A stretch of 32,563 bases of DNA from positions 1 to 32,563 of the forward strand of contig NZ_CAMVPN010000020.1 in the NCBI RefSeq assembly GCF_947169325.1, in the 5' to 3' direction. The translations under genes and the position numbers were made by a program. The stretch comes from an uncultured Methanobrevibacter sp. (GTDB taxonomy: Archaea > Methanobacteriota > Methanobacteria > Methanobacteriales > Methanobacteriaceae). Numbering within the stretch: position 1 is the stretch's first letter; every line of letters begins with the position of its first letter. Below the pieces are notes generated by a model. The model searched no databases and had not been told where the DNA came from. It saw only the letters and a list, made by a program, of their open reading frames with translations. Of this stretch, positions 1-8,321 are shown in pieces.

Positions 1-92
1 CATTTCCCATGTACATCGATATTAAAACAAAATACTAATTAGTGGACAGTCCCAAAAACAGAAAATTTTCAAAACAAATTAAAAATTATAAT

Positions 93-113
93 AAAAAAAA
101 GTGGTAAAAAAAA
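93..113 (-). terminator. Poly-U termination region after rps17e
   Basis: On the minus strand, just past the rps17e stop codon, two runs of eight T (positions 106-113 and 93-100) are separated by a few bases. Archaeal RNA polymerase can terminate at such U-tracts without a hairpin. No stable stem is seen here, so this rests on the T-runs alone. Confidence 0.45.
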
Positions 114-125
114 TATGTAAAAAGC

Positions 126-323
126 TTAATCTCTGGTTTGTTCTAACCTTACAAGCCTTGTAACATATCCTGCAATTTTATTTCTTAAATGTTTAGTACT
201 TACAGTAGAATATTCTTGTACTAATTTTTTGTTTTCTTCAAAATCAGTAGTGAAAACACCTTTGTGAGTTTCTACAAGTTCTTTTGCTAAACGTTTAACA
301 AATGAAGTTCTAATATTGCCCAT
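126..323 (-). CDS. rps17e: 30S ribosomal protein S17e
   Basis: A 65-residue small-subunit ribosomal protein of the archaeal/eukaryotic eS17 family. The sequence begins [16 protein letters not shown] and contains the conserved block [18 protein letters not shown], and its length matches the family. The start is placed at position 323, not at the in-frame ATG two codons upstream, because AAGGAGG lies seven bases before ATG-GGC and only one base before the upstream ATG. The start lies inside the 3' end of the chorismate mutase gene (14-base overlap), so the two are translationally coupled and share a promoter. Confidence 0.96.
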   Translation of the reverse strand: MGNIRTSFVKRLAKELVETHKGVFTTDFEENKKLVQEYSTVSTKHLRNKIAGYVTRLVRLEQTRD

Positions 324-651
324 CAACATTCCTCCTTAAAATTTTTTCCTGCTCATTCTTATTTAAAATAGTTAGCATGTCTACTATTTGATCAATTATC
401 TCATTATCAAGACCTAAGTCTGTGCAAAGATCATCTATTTTTTTGTGAACTATATCTTCCCTGCTCTTATCGAAGATAGGCATGTCAAGATATTCCTTAG
501 AAAGTGCAATGTCCTTTGCTAAAGATGTTCTTTGGTAAATCAGATCAAATAATTCATTATCAATTTCATCAATGCGATCTCGTGACTTTTTCAGAAGTTC
601 TTCAGCTTCCTGCTTATTTTTAAAACTTTTCATTTCATAATTTCCTTCCAA
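310..651 (-). CDS. Chorismate mutase (AroQ class, monofunctional)
   Basis: Converts chorismate to prephenate, the branch step to phenylalanine and tyrosine. The 113-residue all-helical protein has the AroQ signature: [18 protein letters not shown] near residues 24-41, then a lysine-containing second helix (LAKDIALSK) and a third helix. The predicted start is TTG at 651, with GGTGAT at 655-660 three bases upstream; the same GGTGAT-N3 spacing precedes the ATG of the importer ATPase at 27550. An internal ATG at 633 is the alternative and would remove six residues ahead of the conserved domain. It overlaps rps17e by 14 bases, so aromatic amino-acid synthesis is linked to a ribosomal gene in one transcript. 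Confidence 0.9.
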   Translation of the reverse strand: MEGNYEMKSFKNKQEAEELLKKSRDRIDEIDNELFDLIYQRTSLAKDIALSKEYLDMPIFDKSREDIVHKKIDDLCTDLGLDNEIIDQIVDMLTILNKNEQEKILRRNVDGQY

Positions 652-700
652 AAAATCACCAAATTGATAATAATGATAATAATATAATTTATTGCAATCC

Positions 701-712
701 TAGTATATAAAC
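701..712 (-). promoter_or_regulatory. TATA box for chorismate mutase-rps17e
   Basis: GTTTATATACTA on the minus strand is a good archaeal TATA element. Transcription would start about 25 bases downstream, near 681, giving a leader of about 30 bases that includes the GGTGAT site. It separates this pair from the upstream operon, which has its own terminator. Confidence 0.55.
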
Positions 713-728
713 TATATGTTTGAATCTT

Positions 729-767
729 AAAAAAAAAGTTAGAATAAAAAATATGAATTTTTTATTC
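729..767 (-). terminator. Hairpin-U9 terminator of the secreted M14-like gene
   Basis: GAATAAAAAAT (742-752) and ATTTTTTATTC (757-767) form a perfect 11-bp stem with a 4-base loop. On the minus strand it is followed by a run of nine T (729-737). The stem overlaps the stop codon of the upstream gene (766-768). Confidence 0.6.
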
Positions 768-2244
768 AAAGTATCTTATTGTAATTTAAAAATGCGGTCA
801 TTTCCTTGTATGACAGGTTGGTTGCCTTGGCTGACACCACATTTACAGGACTTATTACCTCACAGATTACCGCAGGTGTTCCCCTATCGTTTACCCAATC
901 GGCTAAAGACCATCTGTACTTTTCGCCTGGATAATAGAAAATCTTATTAACACCGGCATTTTTAGCGATGTATTTGGTAAGTGGAACGCATTTGGAAGGT
1001 GAAGTGTATCCTAAAACAACGTTTATGCCCGGAACTCCAGGGCTTACTGTAGTGTGGAAATCACCATAGGCATCGCATTTGGATTTGACAATGAGCTTGA
1101 CCAGCTTGTTTGAGACTGTGCCTGACCTGTGGGCTACCCTGTTGAAATCGTATTCTGTCAATCTCACTTTCTGACTGATTGCCTTGACATTGACGAACGG
1201 AACCATATAAACTGTTCCTTTAATCGGATGGGTAGTCAGGTACTTTATCATCTTCATTGCAGCTACCTGTGAGTTGAGCTCATTTCCGTGAACCCCTGCA
1301 GTCATGAAGACGACTTTGCCCTTGCCGCCTTTGATGGTCAGGAGAGGAAGTCCCTTTTTGGTTGCTGCAACTGCCTTTTTAACCCATGGGTTGTTCGGCA
1401 TGTTCTTCTTGATTAGCGGCGCCTTGCTCACATCTCCTTTCAATCCCCACTCCAATATCTTCAAGGAAATGAAATTGTTTACAGTATATTTGCTCTTTCC
1501 GGTGAATCCGTTTGTGGAGTATTTGATTGTGTATTTTCCGGAAGCGTGATTGAAATATATTGTAGCGTAACCGGTTTTGCTGGTTGTTCTTGTCCATGAC
1601 TTTTTATTGATTGTAAAAGTTACTTTAGTGCCTGAAATTGGATTTCCGGCATTGTCAAGAACCCTTACCTGATATTTGGCTTTGGTTCCATAAGTTGAAG
1701 TGATGTCCTTTGAATTTGTTACCCTTGATGAAAACAGCTTGATGCTTTTTGTTGCTGAAGAGTTTTTGCACTCAAGAGTTACTTTATATGTTCCCGCATT
1801 CAGATTAATCGGCAAAAAGCACATTCCATTCTCATCACTGTTTAAAGAGTAATGCTTCTTGTTCAATGTCACCTTAACGTTTTGACCTTCAACACCAGTT
1901 CCGTTGGAGTTGACCACTGTAAAGTTATACACCGGATTTCCCTTATAGTACCAAACGAAATCTTTTGCTTTGATTGATACGACCACATCTTCTTCAACTA
2001 CATTCGTATCGTTTTCCACATCCGAAGAACCTTCATTTTCTCCAGATTCATTAACATCAGATGACCCTTCATCCTCACCAGACCCGTTTGTCCGTGATGA
2101 GCTGTCATCCACATTGACATTTGCGTCATCAGGCAATGTGGTATTATCCCCATCGCCCATTATGTCATCAGTGAAATTGTCTGCAGCTGAAACGGCAGAA
2201 ATACTGATGAATAGGATTAGCATTAAAAACAATAATCGTTTCAT
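766..2244 (-). CDS. Secreted Ig-domain protein with M14/AstE-AspA-like metallohydrolase domain
   Basis: A 492-residue exported protein of unknown substrate. It has a signal peptide (residues 1-20, MKRLLFLMLILF to AVSAA), an acidic Ser/Asp/Glu/Gly-rich linker (about 22-90), two Ig-like modules typical of methanogen adhesin-like proteins (about 92-172 and 178-255), and a C-terminal zinc-hydrolase domain (about 270-492). Visible active-site features are HGNE (His319, Glu322) and DFHT (His397) as likely zinc ligands, a DFNR motif resembling the substrate-binding DLNR of aspartoacylases, and Glu462 in ICEV as likely catalytic base. M14-type enzymes cleave C-terminal residues or N-acyl bonds, so cell-surface peptides or pseudomurein cross-links are conceivable targets (inference). 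The ATG at 2244 overlaps the aroK stop as ATGA, indicating translational coupling. Confidence 0.8.
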   Translation of the reverse strand: MKRLLFLMLILFISISAVSAADNFTDDIMGDGDNTTLPDDANVNVDDSSSRTNGSGEDEGSSDVNESGENEGSSDVENDTNVVEEDVVVSIKAKDFVWYYKGNPVYNFTVVNSNGTGVEGQNVKVTLNKKHYSLNSDENGMCFLPINLNAGTYKVTLECKNSSATKSIKLFSSRVTNSKDITSTYGTKAKYQVRVLDNAGNPISGTKVTFTINKKSWTRTTSKTGYATIYFNHASGKYTIKYSTNGFTGKSKYTVNNFISLKILEWGLKGDVSKAPLIKKNMPNNPWVKKAVAATKKGLPLLTIKGGKGKVVFMTAGVHGNELNSQVAAMKMIKYLTTHPIKGTVYMVPFVNVKAISQKVRLTEYDFNRVAHRSGTVSNKLVKLIVKSKCDAYGDFHTTVSPGVPGINVVLGYTSPSKCVPLTKYIAKNAGVNKIFYYPGEKYRWSLADWVNDRGTPAVICEVISPVNVVSAKATNLSYKEMTAFLNYNKIL

Positions 2245-3107
2245 ATCAACACACAACCTTTGTTATCAACTTCTGTTTCAATGACACTGCCTTCATATTT
2301 ACTCCAGGCTTCCCTGACATCATCAATTGACTCTTCGCTGACAATTGCCACAAATGAAGACCCTGTTCCTGACAGTCCTGAAGCGACGGCTCCTGCCTGA
2401 AGGGCATCCACGGCAATTGCAGAATCAAATCCCAATGTTGCGGAATAAATCAGCCCGTTTAGATTAAGGGCCTTGATGTAATCCCTGTTTTTTGCAAAGC
2501 CGAATGCTGTTTCCACCAGTGGTGCCAACACTTTCATTCTTTCAGGATTTGAATCTCCGGATTTTGAGTAAAAGTTAGGCATGTAAACTAAAATTGGATA
2601 ATCTTGCATTTTCTCCTTTATTATAAACTCCCTATTCTTGTTGTCTGTTACTACAACTCCTCCAAAATAGGATGCAGTTGCATCATCGAATGATCCTGTA
2701 ATCGTAACTCCTGCTTCAAGGGATGCATCGATTGCCATATTAACTACTTGCAAATCATCAAGGGGCTTCATGTCAAACTCCTCAGCGATGATTTCTGCTG
2801 TGGCCTTGACGATTGCATTGGATGAAGCGCTGCTGCTTGAAAGGCCGGATGCCATAGGCAGGCTTGATTCTGTTTTCAAATCAACTCCAAACTCTCCATC
2901 GTCAATGTCATAATGACTGAATACCCTTTTGGCGCACAACTCCATCAGATGAGTGTCCGCTCCAACGTCATTTGAACATGCAATTGAACTTTCGATGGAT
3001 TTCGCCTCGCATTTGATGTCAAGGCCTATTCCGAATGCTGAGCCGAAACCTGTTGCAATGGCATTTATGATTGTTGCAGAACCAGGAGATCTTACAGTCT
3101 TTTTCAT
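2241..3107 (-). CDS. aroK: Archaeal shikimate kinase (GHMP family)
   Basis: Phosphorylates shikimate to shikimate 3-phosphate in the cytoplasm. This is the archaeal GHMP-superfamily enzyme, unrelated to the bacterial P-loop AroK. At 288 residues it is of normal length. It shows the N-terminal GHMP motif (SPGSATIINAIATG, about 8-20), the ATP-binding motif PMASGLSSSSA (84-94) and the C-terminal glycine motif GLSGTGSS. The start ATG overlaps the stop of the upstream glycosyltransferase as TAATG, with GAGGT six bases before it. Its 3' end overlaps the secreted hydrolase gene by 4 bases. With chorismate mutase just downstream, the region contains two steps of aromatic amino-acid synthesis. Confidence 0.93.
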   Translation of the reverse strand: MKKTVRSPGSATIINAIATGFGSAFGIGLDIKCEAKSIESSIACSNDVGADTHLMELCAKRVFSHYDIDDGEFGVDLKTESSLPMASGLSSSSASSNAIVKATAEIIAEEFDMKPLDDLQVVNMAIDASLEAGVTITGSFDDATASYFGGVVVTDNKNREFIIKEKMQDYPILVYMPNFYSKSGDSNPERMKVLAPLVETAFGFAKNRDYIKALNLNGLIYSATLGFDSAIAVDALQAGAVASGLSGTGSSFVAIVSEESIDDVREAWSKYEGSVIETEVDNKGCVLI

Positions 3108-4189
3108 TATTTTACCTCATCATATGGAATGTTAACTTCAGAAAAGCTTTTTGCTCTGATGCGGGCATTCAATGACAATGCCGCCCGGTATTCCTCGTCG
3201 TTAATCACATTATCGATTGCACTTGCGATTGAAGAAATCTTTTCGGGATTCACCAGCAAACCAACATCATCAGTGATGATTTCGGTTATTCCACCTACAT
3301 TACTGCCGATTACAGGTTTGCCACATGCCAAAGCCTCAATCAAAACCAGACCGAAACTTTCAGAAAATGACGGAAGGATTAAAACATCACAGCTCGGAAT
3401 GATGTTTTCCACATCGTTTCGAGAGCCAGTGAAAATCACGTCACGGACATTTTCATCCTCAACCTTCTTGTTGAGTTTTTTAAACAGAGGCCCGTCTCCG
3501 ACAATCACCAGATAATAATCACTGTTTGCGACCTTTTTGGCTTCAATTAATGATTCGACATTTTTCCTTTTGATGAGATTTCCCACAAAAAGAACAATAG
3601 GCTTGTCGGTTAATCTGTTTTCCTCCTTAAATGAGTTGTTCTCCTTGGAAGAAAACTTATTGATGTCAACTGAATTCCAACAAATCTCGGTTTTGTTTGA
3701 TATTCCCTCAACACCAGTGGCAATGATTTCGTGCCTTAAGGCATTACTTACAGCAAGAACACGATCTGCTCTTTTCAATACATTTTTAATAGTGGAACGC
3801 ATTATCGGTTGTTTTTTATAAACTTCAAACATGTCTGAGCCGTGGGCAGTGACATATGTCTTTATATTATGCTCATTTCCCACTTCAACGGCAGCGGCTC
3901 CTGCCGGAAAGAGGTAGTGGCCGTGAATGATGTCTATGTCCTCCTTTTCCAGAAGATTTTCCAATGCCTTTTTGGCATTCTTCTTAAACATCAAACCCCT
4001 TACACCAGGAATGTTGAGCCCCTTGGTTCCAATTACATGAATCCCATCGATATCCCGGATATTCTTATGGGGATATGTAATCACATAAACCTCATGGCCC
4101 TGCTTTACAAGTTCCTTTGATAAGGTGTGTATATGAACACCTACTCCACCGACATGTGGCGGAAATTGACCAACCATAGCTATTTTCAT
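3107..4189 (-). CDS. Glycosyltransferase family 4 (GT-B fold)
   Basis: A 360-residue cytoplasmic or membrane-associated sugar transferase that uses an activated sugar donor; the acceptor is unknown. The N-terminus MKIAMVGQFPPHVGGVGVH is the classic GT4 start with a glycine-rich acceptor-side loop. GHYLFPAGAA and VTAHGSDMF follow, then the donor-binding half with VLFVGNLIKRKN and the E-x7-E motif ESFGLVLIE before ACGKPVIG. GGAGTT precedes the ATG. It is the first gene of a tightly overlapping three-gene transcript (GT4, aroK, secreted hydrolase). The pairing with a secreted protein may point to surface glycan or glycoprotein work, but its function cannot be fixed from sequence. Confidence 0.88.
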   Translation of the reverse strand: MKIAMVGQFPPHVGGVGVHIHTLSKELVKQGHEVYVITYPHKNIRDIDGIHVIGTKGLNIPGVRGLMFKKNAKKALENLLEKEDIDIIHGHYLFPAGAAAVEVGNEHNIKTYVTAHGSDMFEVYKKQPIMRSTIKNVLKRADRVLAVSNALRHEIIATGVEGISNKTEICWNSVDINKFSSKENNSFKEENRLTDKPIVLFVGNLIKRKNVESLIEAKKVANSDYYLVIVGDGPLFKKLNKKVEDENVRDVIFTGSRNDVENIIPSCDVLILPSFSESFGLVLIEALACGKPVIGSNVGGITEIITDDVGLLVNPEKISSIASAIDNVINDEEYRAALSLNARIRAKSFSEVNIPYDEVK

Positions 4190-4419
4190 AAATTAACTCC
4201 ACTAATTATACTATTATTTTAGTGAAGTTATCGTTTAAATAATATACGAATTGACACCCTCATATATATGCCAATTTAAAAAGTAAATACAATATTTAAA
4301 ACCATCAATGGTAATGTGAAAACCCAACAATTAAACTGAAAGGAAAAAAGCCACTTTCAATTAAAACAATACGACATTAACATTAGATAATTGGATATTT
4401 CAACAAAAAAAGAAAATGT
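4190..4419. other. AT-rich intergenic region, GT4 promoter and cbiD 3' end
   Basis: These 230 bases contain no convincing gene. On the minus strand a TATA-like stretch (GTATATTATTTAAA, roughly 4234-4247) is well placed for the GT4 operon. A T7 run at 4405-4411 follows the cbiD stop and may terminate it. A weak inverted repeat (TGAAAG...CTTTCA) lies near 4340-4362. Confidence 0.4.
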
Positions 4420-5493
4420 TCATTGGAAGTTATCGTTAAGATAGTTACCTTCCATATCAACCAGAATCACGTTCAAATCCAAATCAAAGCGTTGCATGCA
4501 TCTTTCATGGATTGCTGAGGCAATGCTGTTTGAAACCTCGACTGACAGGTTCATCTCATCCAGGATATCCATCATGTCATCTGTTGTCTTGGAGTCAAAT
4601 AGCCTTTGCAGATTATCTGTGTCGGCACCACATATTGCAGCATGCGCCACCATTATTTCACGCCTACCATCAGCAACGGCGTGTTTTGTGTCAAATATTC
4701 CGCCTGCAACCTTTATTAACTTGCCCATATGACCGAAATAGGTGAATTTGGTGATTCCTCTCTTTTCGGCTTCCTCAAACATGAAACCTACAAAGTTACC
4801 TGTCTGAATGATCTGCTCTTTAGTGACATCTAATTTTTTAAGGGCCAGTTTTTCACCGATGTTTCCTGGAACAAAAACCAAATCGTCTATGCCTGAAGCG
4901 ATTGCAACATCAATCTGCGTTACTATGGAATTCTTGTATGCGTCACTTGACATTGACCTTGCAATTCCGGTTGTTCCAAGCACAGATATCCCTCCGACAA
5001 TGCCCAGTTTGGGATTCATTGTCTTTCTTGCAATCTCAACCCCTTCAGGAATGGATATGGTGACTTTGGCAACCTTGCCTTCCGGAATCTTGTCCTCAAG
5101 ATTTTTCACAATCATCCTTCGAGGTCCGGGATTGATTGCATAATCTCCTATTGGAATCTGAAGCCCAGGTTTTGTAATCTTTCCGACACCCAAACCCCCG
5201 GTAATTATCACATTAGACTCCTCATTGGTTTTATCCAAAAGTTCCACAGTAGAGATGATATCCAGGTTGACTGTAACGTCCGGGTCGTTGTAAGGGTTTT
5301 TGTGAGCTGTAGCCTGCGCTTTAAAAGAAGATAATTTTTTGCACTCGTCAATGATAATGTCCAATGTCTTTTTGGGAGTGTCAACCTTAACGCATGCAAT
5401 GTCTGGAGAATCCAATATTGCATCCAATGCAGCAAGGGAACATGCTGTGGCAACAGTGCCTGTCGTAACCCCTGTATAATTTTCATCAGTCAT
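4420..5493 (-). CDS. cbiD: Cobalt-precorrin-5B (C1)-methyltransferase CbiD
   Basis: SAM-dependent C1 methylation and ring contraction step of anaerobic cobalamin synthesis; methanogens need corrinoids for the Mtr methyltransferase. The 357-residue protein begins with the family hallmark TGVTTGTVATACSLAAL, followed by INPGPRRMIVKNLED, GGISVLGTTGIARSMS and YFGHMGKLIKVAGGIF, all typical of CbiD. No Shine-Dalgarno is visible; the bases before the ATG are almost all T. It lies 28 bases downstream of the thioredoxin gene on the same strand. Other cbi genes are not in the window, which fits the scattered corrinoid genes of Methanobacteriales. Confidence 0.95.
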   Translation of the reverse strand: MTDENYTGVTTGTVATACSLAALDAILDSPDIACVKVDTPKKTLDIIIDECKKLSSFKAQATAHKNPYNDPDVTVNLDIISTVELLDKTNEESNVIITGGLGVGKITKPGLQIPIGDYAINPGPRRMIVKNLEDKIPEGKVAKVTISIPEGVEIARKTMNPKLGIVGGISVLGTTGIARSMSSDAYKNSIVTQIDVAIASGIDDLVFVPGNIGEKLALKKLDVTKEQIIQTGNFVGFMFEEAEKRGITKFTYFGHMGKLIKVAGGIFDTKHAVADGRREIMVAHAAICGADTDNLQRLFDSKTTDDMMDILDEMNLSVEVSNSIASAIHERCMQRFDLDLNVILVDMEGNYLNDNFQ

Positions 5494-5521
5494 TTTAAAA
5501 AAAAAGAAAAGAGGATTAAAT

Positions 5522-5785
5522 CTAAATCATAGATTTAAGTTTGTCTAAAAGTTCGCCTTCCATTGGTGCTCCCAAGAATCCTAATTCACCATCAATCATA
5601 ATGGTAGGAACAGCCATGATTTGATAATCGATTGCTCTTTGTCTGTTTTCAGCACTTTCATCGATTTTTATAATTTCTACGTCAATTGCATCGCCCAATT
5701 CATCTTTAGCAACTTGTGCAGCTTCAATTGCTGCTGGGCAATGTGGACAACTGTTGGTTGAAAATACTTCTACTTTAATTGCCAT
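5522..5785 (-). CDS. Small thioredoxin/glutaredoxin-like protein
   Basis: An 87-residue dithiol-disulfide oxidoreductase of the compact archaeal thioredoxin type, close in size to the glutaredoxin-like thioredoxins of methanogens. The active site is CPHC (Cys13, Cys16) after the first strand, and the cis-proline loop is AVPTIMIDG near residue 60. The CPHC inner pair differs from CGPC of classical thioredoxins. GGAGAT precedes the ATG. It has its own TATA box in the divergent region with hel308 and may be cotranscribed with cbiD. Its partner is not evident from sequence. Confidence 0.88.
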   Translation of the reverse strand: MAIKVEVFSTNSCPHCPAAIEAAQVAKDELGDAIDVEIIKIDESAENRQRAIDYQIMAVPTIMIDGELGFLGAPMEGELLDKLKSMI

Positions 5786-5829
5786 TATAAAATCTCCATT
5801 AATTTGATTTAAATCTATTTTATTATTCG

Positions 5830-5842
5830 TTATATATAATTG
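5830..5842 (-). promoter_or_regulatory. TATA box for the thioredoxin gene
   Basis: AATTATATATAAC on the minus strand, about 45-55 bases before the thioredoxin ATG, would place the transcript start near 5811 with a short leader containing the GGAGAT site. Confidence 0.5.
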
Positions 5843-5881
5843 TTACCACCCATAATACCTTTCAAATGCTCTCTGCAAATA

Positions 5882-5895
5882 TTTATTATATATTA
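5882..5895 (+). promoter_or_regulatory. TATA box for hel308, probably leaderless transcript
   Basis: TTTATTATATATTA is centred about 24 bases before the hel308 ATG. With the usual archaeal spacing, the transcript would begin at or within a few bases of the start codon. No Shine-Dalgarno is present between the box and the ATG, which agrees with leaderless translation. Confidence 0.45.
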
Positions 5896-5911
5896 AAAAA
5901 ATAAAATTTAA

Positions 5912-7990
5912 ATGATTAAAATGGAAAATTTACCGAATGAAATTAAAACAATAATTAACAGTGCCTATCCTTATATTAAAGAGTTCAATCCTGCACAGAA
6001 AGCCGTAATCGAATCAGGATATTTGGATGACAGCTCAAATTACATAATCTGCATTCCAACTGCAAGTGGAAAAACAGTTCTGGGAGTATTGCCTGCACTC
6101 AAAACAATTCTCAATGGTGGAAAAGCGGTTTATGCGGCACCTCTTCTTTCCATACAAAACGAAAAGGTAAAAGAATTCAAAGCTTTTGAAGATCATGGAA
6201 TCAATGTCGGCAAACACCCGTCAAGTGCTGATTTGTCAGTTATGGTCTTTGAGTCATTTGACGCCCTTACAAGATTTTCATGGGATAACCTGCGTGACGT
6301 GGACACCCTAATCATCGATGAGTTCCACATGATTGGAGAATACACAAGAGGACCTACACTTGAAGCAGCAATTACACGGGCTAAAATTATTAATCCGAGC
6401 ATGAGAATAATTGCCCTTTCAGCAACCTTAAGAAACATTGAGGAAATCGAGGGATGGCTTGAAGGAACCTGCGTAGAACATGACTACCGTCCGGTGCCTC
6501 TCCACAAGGAAGTGCTGGATGCCGAAATGTTCAATACTAAAAACAAGAACGATGTCATTGTAAAAGTGATTGAAAAGGCAATCAAGGACAAGTCCCAGGC
6601 GTTGTCATTTGTATCAACCAGAAGATTTACGGAAAGTCTTGCAACCTACGTTTCAGGAAAAATCAGCAAGAAAATCAACGTCAAGCAAAGGGAAAAGTTC
6701 AAGGAAGTGGCAGAAAAGCTACTTGAGGTTCCAAAAAAGAAAGGCTCCCTTCCGACCACCACCTGCCTTAAGCTTGCTGAAGTCGCAGAAAAGGGTGTTG
6801 CGTTCCACCATGCAGGACTCTTCAACGAGCAGAAGGAAATAATTGAAGACGAATTCAGAAAAGGAAACATTTTGATGATTACAGCAACACCAAGTCTGAT
6901 GTATGGAGTCAATTTGCCTTCAAAAACAGTAATCATCAGAGACCATACCCGCTGGACAAGCAACGGCCCTCAACCAATACCGGTTTTCGATTATGAGCAG
7001 ATGTCAGGAAGAGCGGGAAGGCCGCAATATGATGATATTGGATACTCATATCTTGTCGCAAAGACAATGGATGAGGCAATGAACCTGGAAGACTACTATG
7101 TCAATGGGGAAATCGAACTGACAAACTCCAAACTGGTCGACAACAAGGATGCAGTCTACAGACAGATAATTGCCCAGATTGCTTCAACACTTTCAAAAGA
7201 CCTTGACGAGCTGACTGACTTTTTTGAAAAGACATTATACGGATATCAAATGAACAACAATCCTTCAATGTCCCTGTTTGCTAAAGAAAGCCTAAAATTT
7301 GAACTGGAAAACGCATTGTCATTCCTGCTTCAAAACGGAATCATAAGGGCAACTCCTGAAGGTCTTAAGACAACAGAATTCGGAAATCTGATAGCAAGGT
7401 CCAACTACAGCGTCGAGACAGCAGTCAAGCTCAAGGAATACATTTCAACAATGAGCGAAATGAACGAGGAAGAGTTCATCTACGCATTGTCCGAGACTCC
7501 AGACCTGCCGCTAATCTCATTTAAGGGAAGAAAATCCAAGGATCCTGTTCGTGACAAGCTCTCTGAGGTGGGCCTCTTTGCAGTCGACATCGGAAATCCT
7601 GAGGCGACTACAGTGTCCCTTATTGAATGGATTAATGAGAGAAGCGAATATGAGATTGAAAACAGGTACAACGTCTATTCCGCATCAACAAGAAGATCAG
7701 CATATGAAGCCTCACGCCTGGTTAGATTCGCCAAAAACACATCAGAGGTTTTGGGAAACTACTCCAACCTCAAAGACTTTGACATATTGTCCGCAAGACT
7801 CTACTACGGCGTCAAGGATGACATCATTCCACTGGTCGTCGGCGTAAAACGTCTCGGAAGAAAACGGGCAAGGAATGTCGTTCAGATATTCGGCAATGAT
7901 TTGAGTGGAGTTTCTGAAAAAGAGCTGCAGCAAATTGAGGGAATAGGTCCTAAACTTGCTGAAAAAATCAAGCTGTTTGTAAATAATTAA
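5912..7990 (+). CDS. hel308: ATP-dependent DNA helicase Hel308 (Ski2-like)
   Basis: A 3'-5' DNA helicase thought to act at stalled replication forks. The 692-residue protein has the full family order: Q-motif FNPAQ (25-29), Walker A PTASGKT (49-55), DEFH box (136-139) then IGEYTRGPTLEA, ALSATLRN (motif III), the second RecA domain with FHHAGL and TATPSLMYGVNLP, and motif VI QMSGRAGRPQYD. A winged-helix/ratchet region follows, and the C-terminus ends in a helix-hairpin-helix (about 650-690, LQQIEGIGPKLAEKI). The ATG at 5912 is used; a second in-frame ATG at 5921 is possible. It is monocistronic, convergent with the DUF2098-like gene 18 bases away. Confidence 0.95.
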   Translation: MIKMENLPNEIKTIINSAYPYIKEFNPAQKAVIESGYLDDSSNYIICIPTASGKTVLGVLPALKTILNGGKAVYAAPLLSIQNEKVKEFKAFEDHGINVGKHPSSADLSVMVFESFDALTRFSWDNLRDVDTLIIDEFHMIGEYTRGPTLEAAITRAKIINPSMRIIALSATLRNIEEIEGWLEGTCVEHDYRPVPLHKEVLDAEMFNTKNKNDVIVKVIEKAIKDKSQALSFVSTRRFTESLATYVSGKISKKINVKQREKFKEVAEKLLEVPKKKGSLPTTTCLKLAEVAEKGVAFHHAGLFNEQKEIIEDEFRKGNILMITATPSLMYGVNLPSKTVIIRDHTRWTSNGPQPIPVFDYEQMSGRAGRPQYDDIGYSYLVAKTMDEAMNLEDYYVNGEIELTNSKLVDNKDAVYRQIIAQIASTLSKDLDELTDFFEKTLYGYQMNNNPSMSLFAKESLKFELENALSFLLQNGIIRATPEGLKTTEFGNLIARSNYSVETAVKLKEYISTMSEMNEEEFIYALSETPDLPLISFKGRKSKDPVRDKLSEVGLFAVDIGNPEATTVSLIEWINERSEYEIENRYNVYSASTRRSAYEASRLVRFAKNTSEVLGNYSNLKDFDILSARLYYGVKDDIIPLVVGVKRLGRKRARNVVQIFGNDLSGVSEKELQQIEGIGPKLAEKIKLFVNN

Positions 7991-8008
7991 AAAAAAATGA
8001 AGGTAGGA

Positions 8009-8305
8009 TTAACCTCCTCCTTCTGCAACACTTGAATCCATCTGCATGTTTTCAAGTTTTTCTGCTTTTTCTTTTAACGCTTCAATGTCCAGTTCGTCAT
8101 TGCCTGAATCATAGCTTTTCTTCAAGTCTTTTTCATCGAGCAATTCAACCAGCTTTGAGCGATACCATAAGTTTGTTTTGTCGATTTTAACCCAATCGGA
8201 ACCGTCCTGAGTTTTGATGTCAATGACCTTGCCGATTGTTCCTGTATCGACATATCTGACATGTGAGTCAAGAGCAATCTCTTTATCTCTTGCATCAAAA
8301 GCCAT
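8009..8305 (-). CDS. DUF2098-like archaeal protein
   Basis: A 98-residue conserved archaeal protein of unknown function, resembling the DUF2098 family of methanogens. The N-terminal half forms a small beta-rich domain (SHVRYVDTGTIGKVIDI, then DWVKIDKTNLWYRSKLVEL), and the C-terminal half is a charged helix ending in a Gly-rich tail. The start is ATG at 8305, preceded by AAAGGTAAT; the open frame extends 25 codons further into the PRC-barrel gene, but that Lys-rich stretch is the out-of-frame shadow of that gene. It lies 16 bases after the PRC-barrel gene and is probably cotranscribed with it. Confidence 0.75.
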   Translation of the reverse strand: MAFDARDKEIALDSHVRYVDTGTIGKVIDIKTQDGSDWVKIDKTNLWYRSKLVELLDEKDLKKSYDSGNDELDIEALKEKAEKLENMQMDSSVAEGGG

Positions 8306-8321
8306 ATTATTACCTTTATGT

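Noticed and set aside
1-60. ATG-TAC-ATG-GGA-AAT on the minus strand at the left edge, with a GGACTGTCC palindrome upstream, as the start of another gene
   Set aside because: Only five codons are visible, with no ribosome-binding site; it cannot be supported from this window.
3129-3515. Long open frame opposite the GT4 glycosyltransferase gene
   Set aside because: It is the antisense shadow of a clear GT4 coding region, with no ribosome-binding site or family resemblance.
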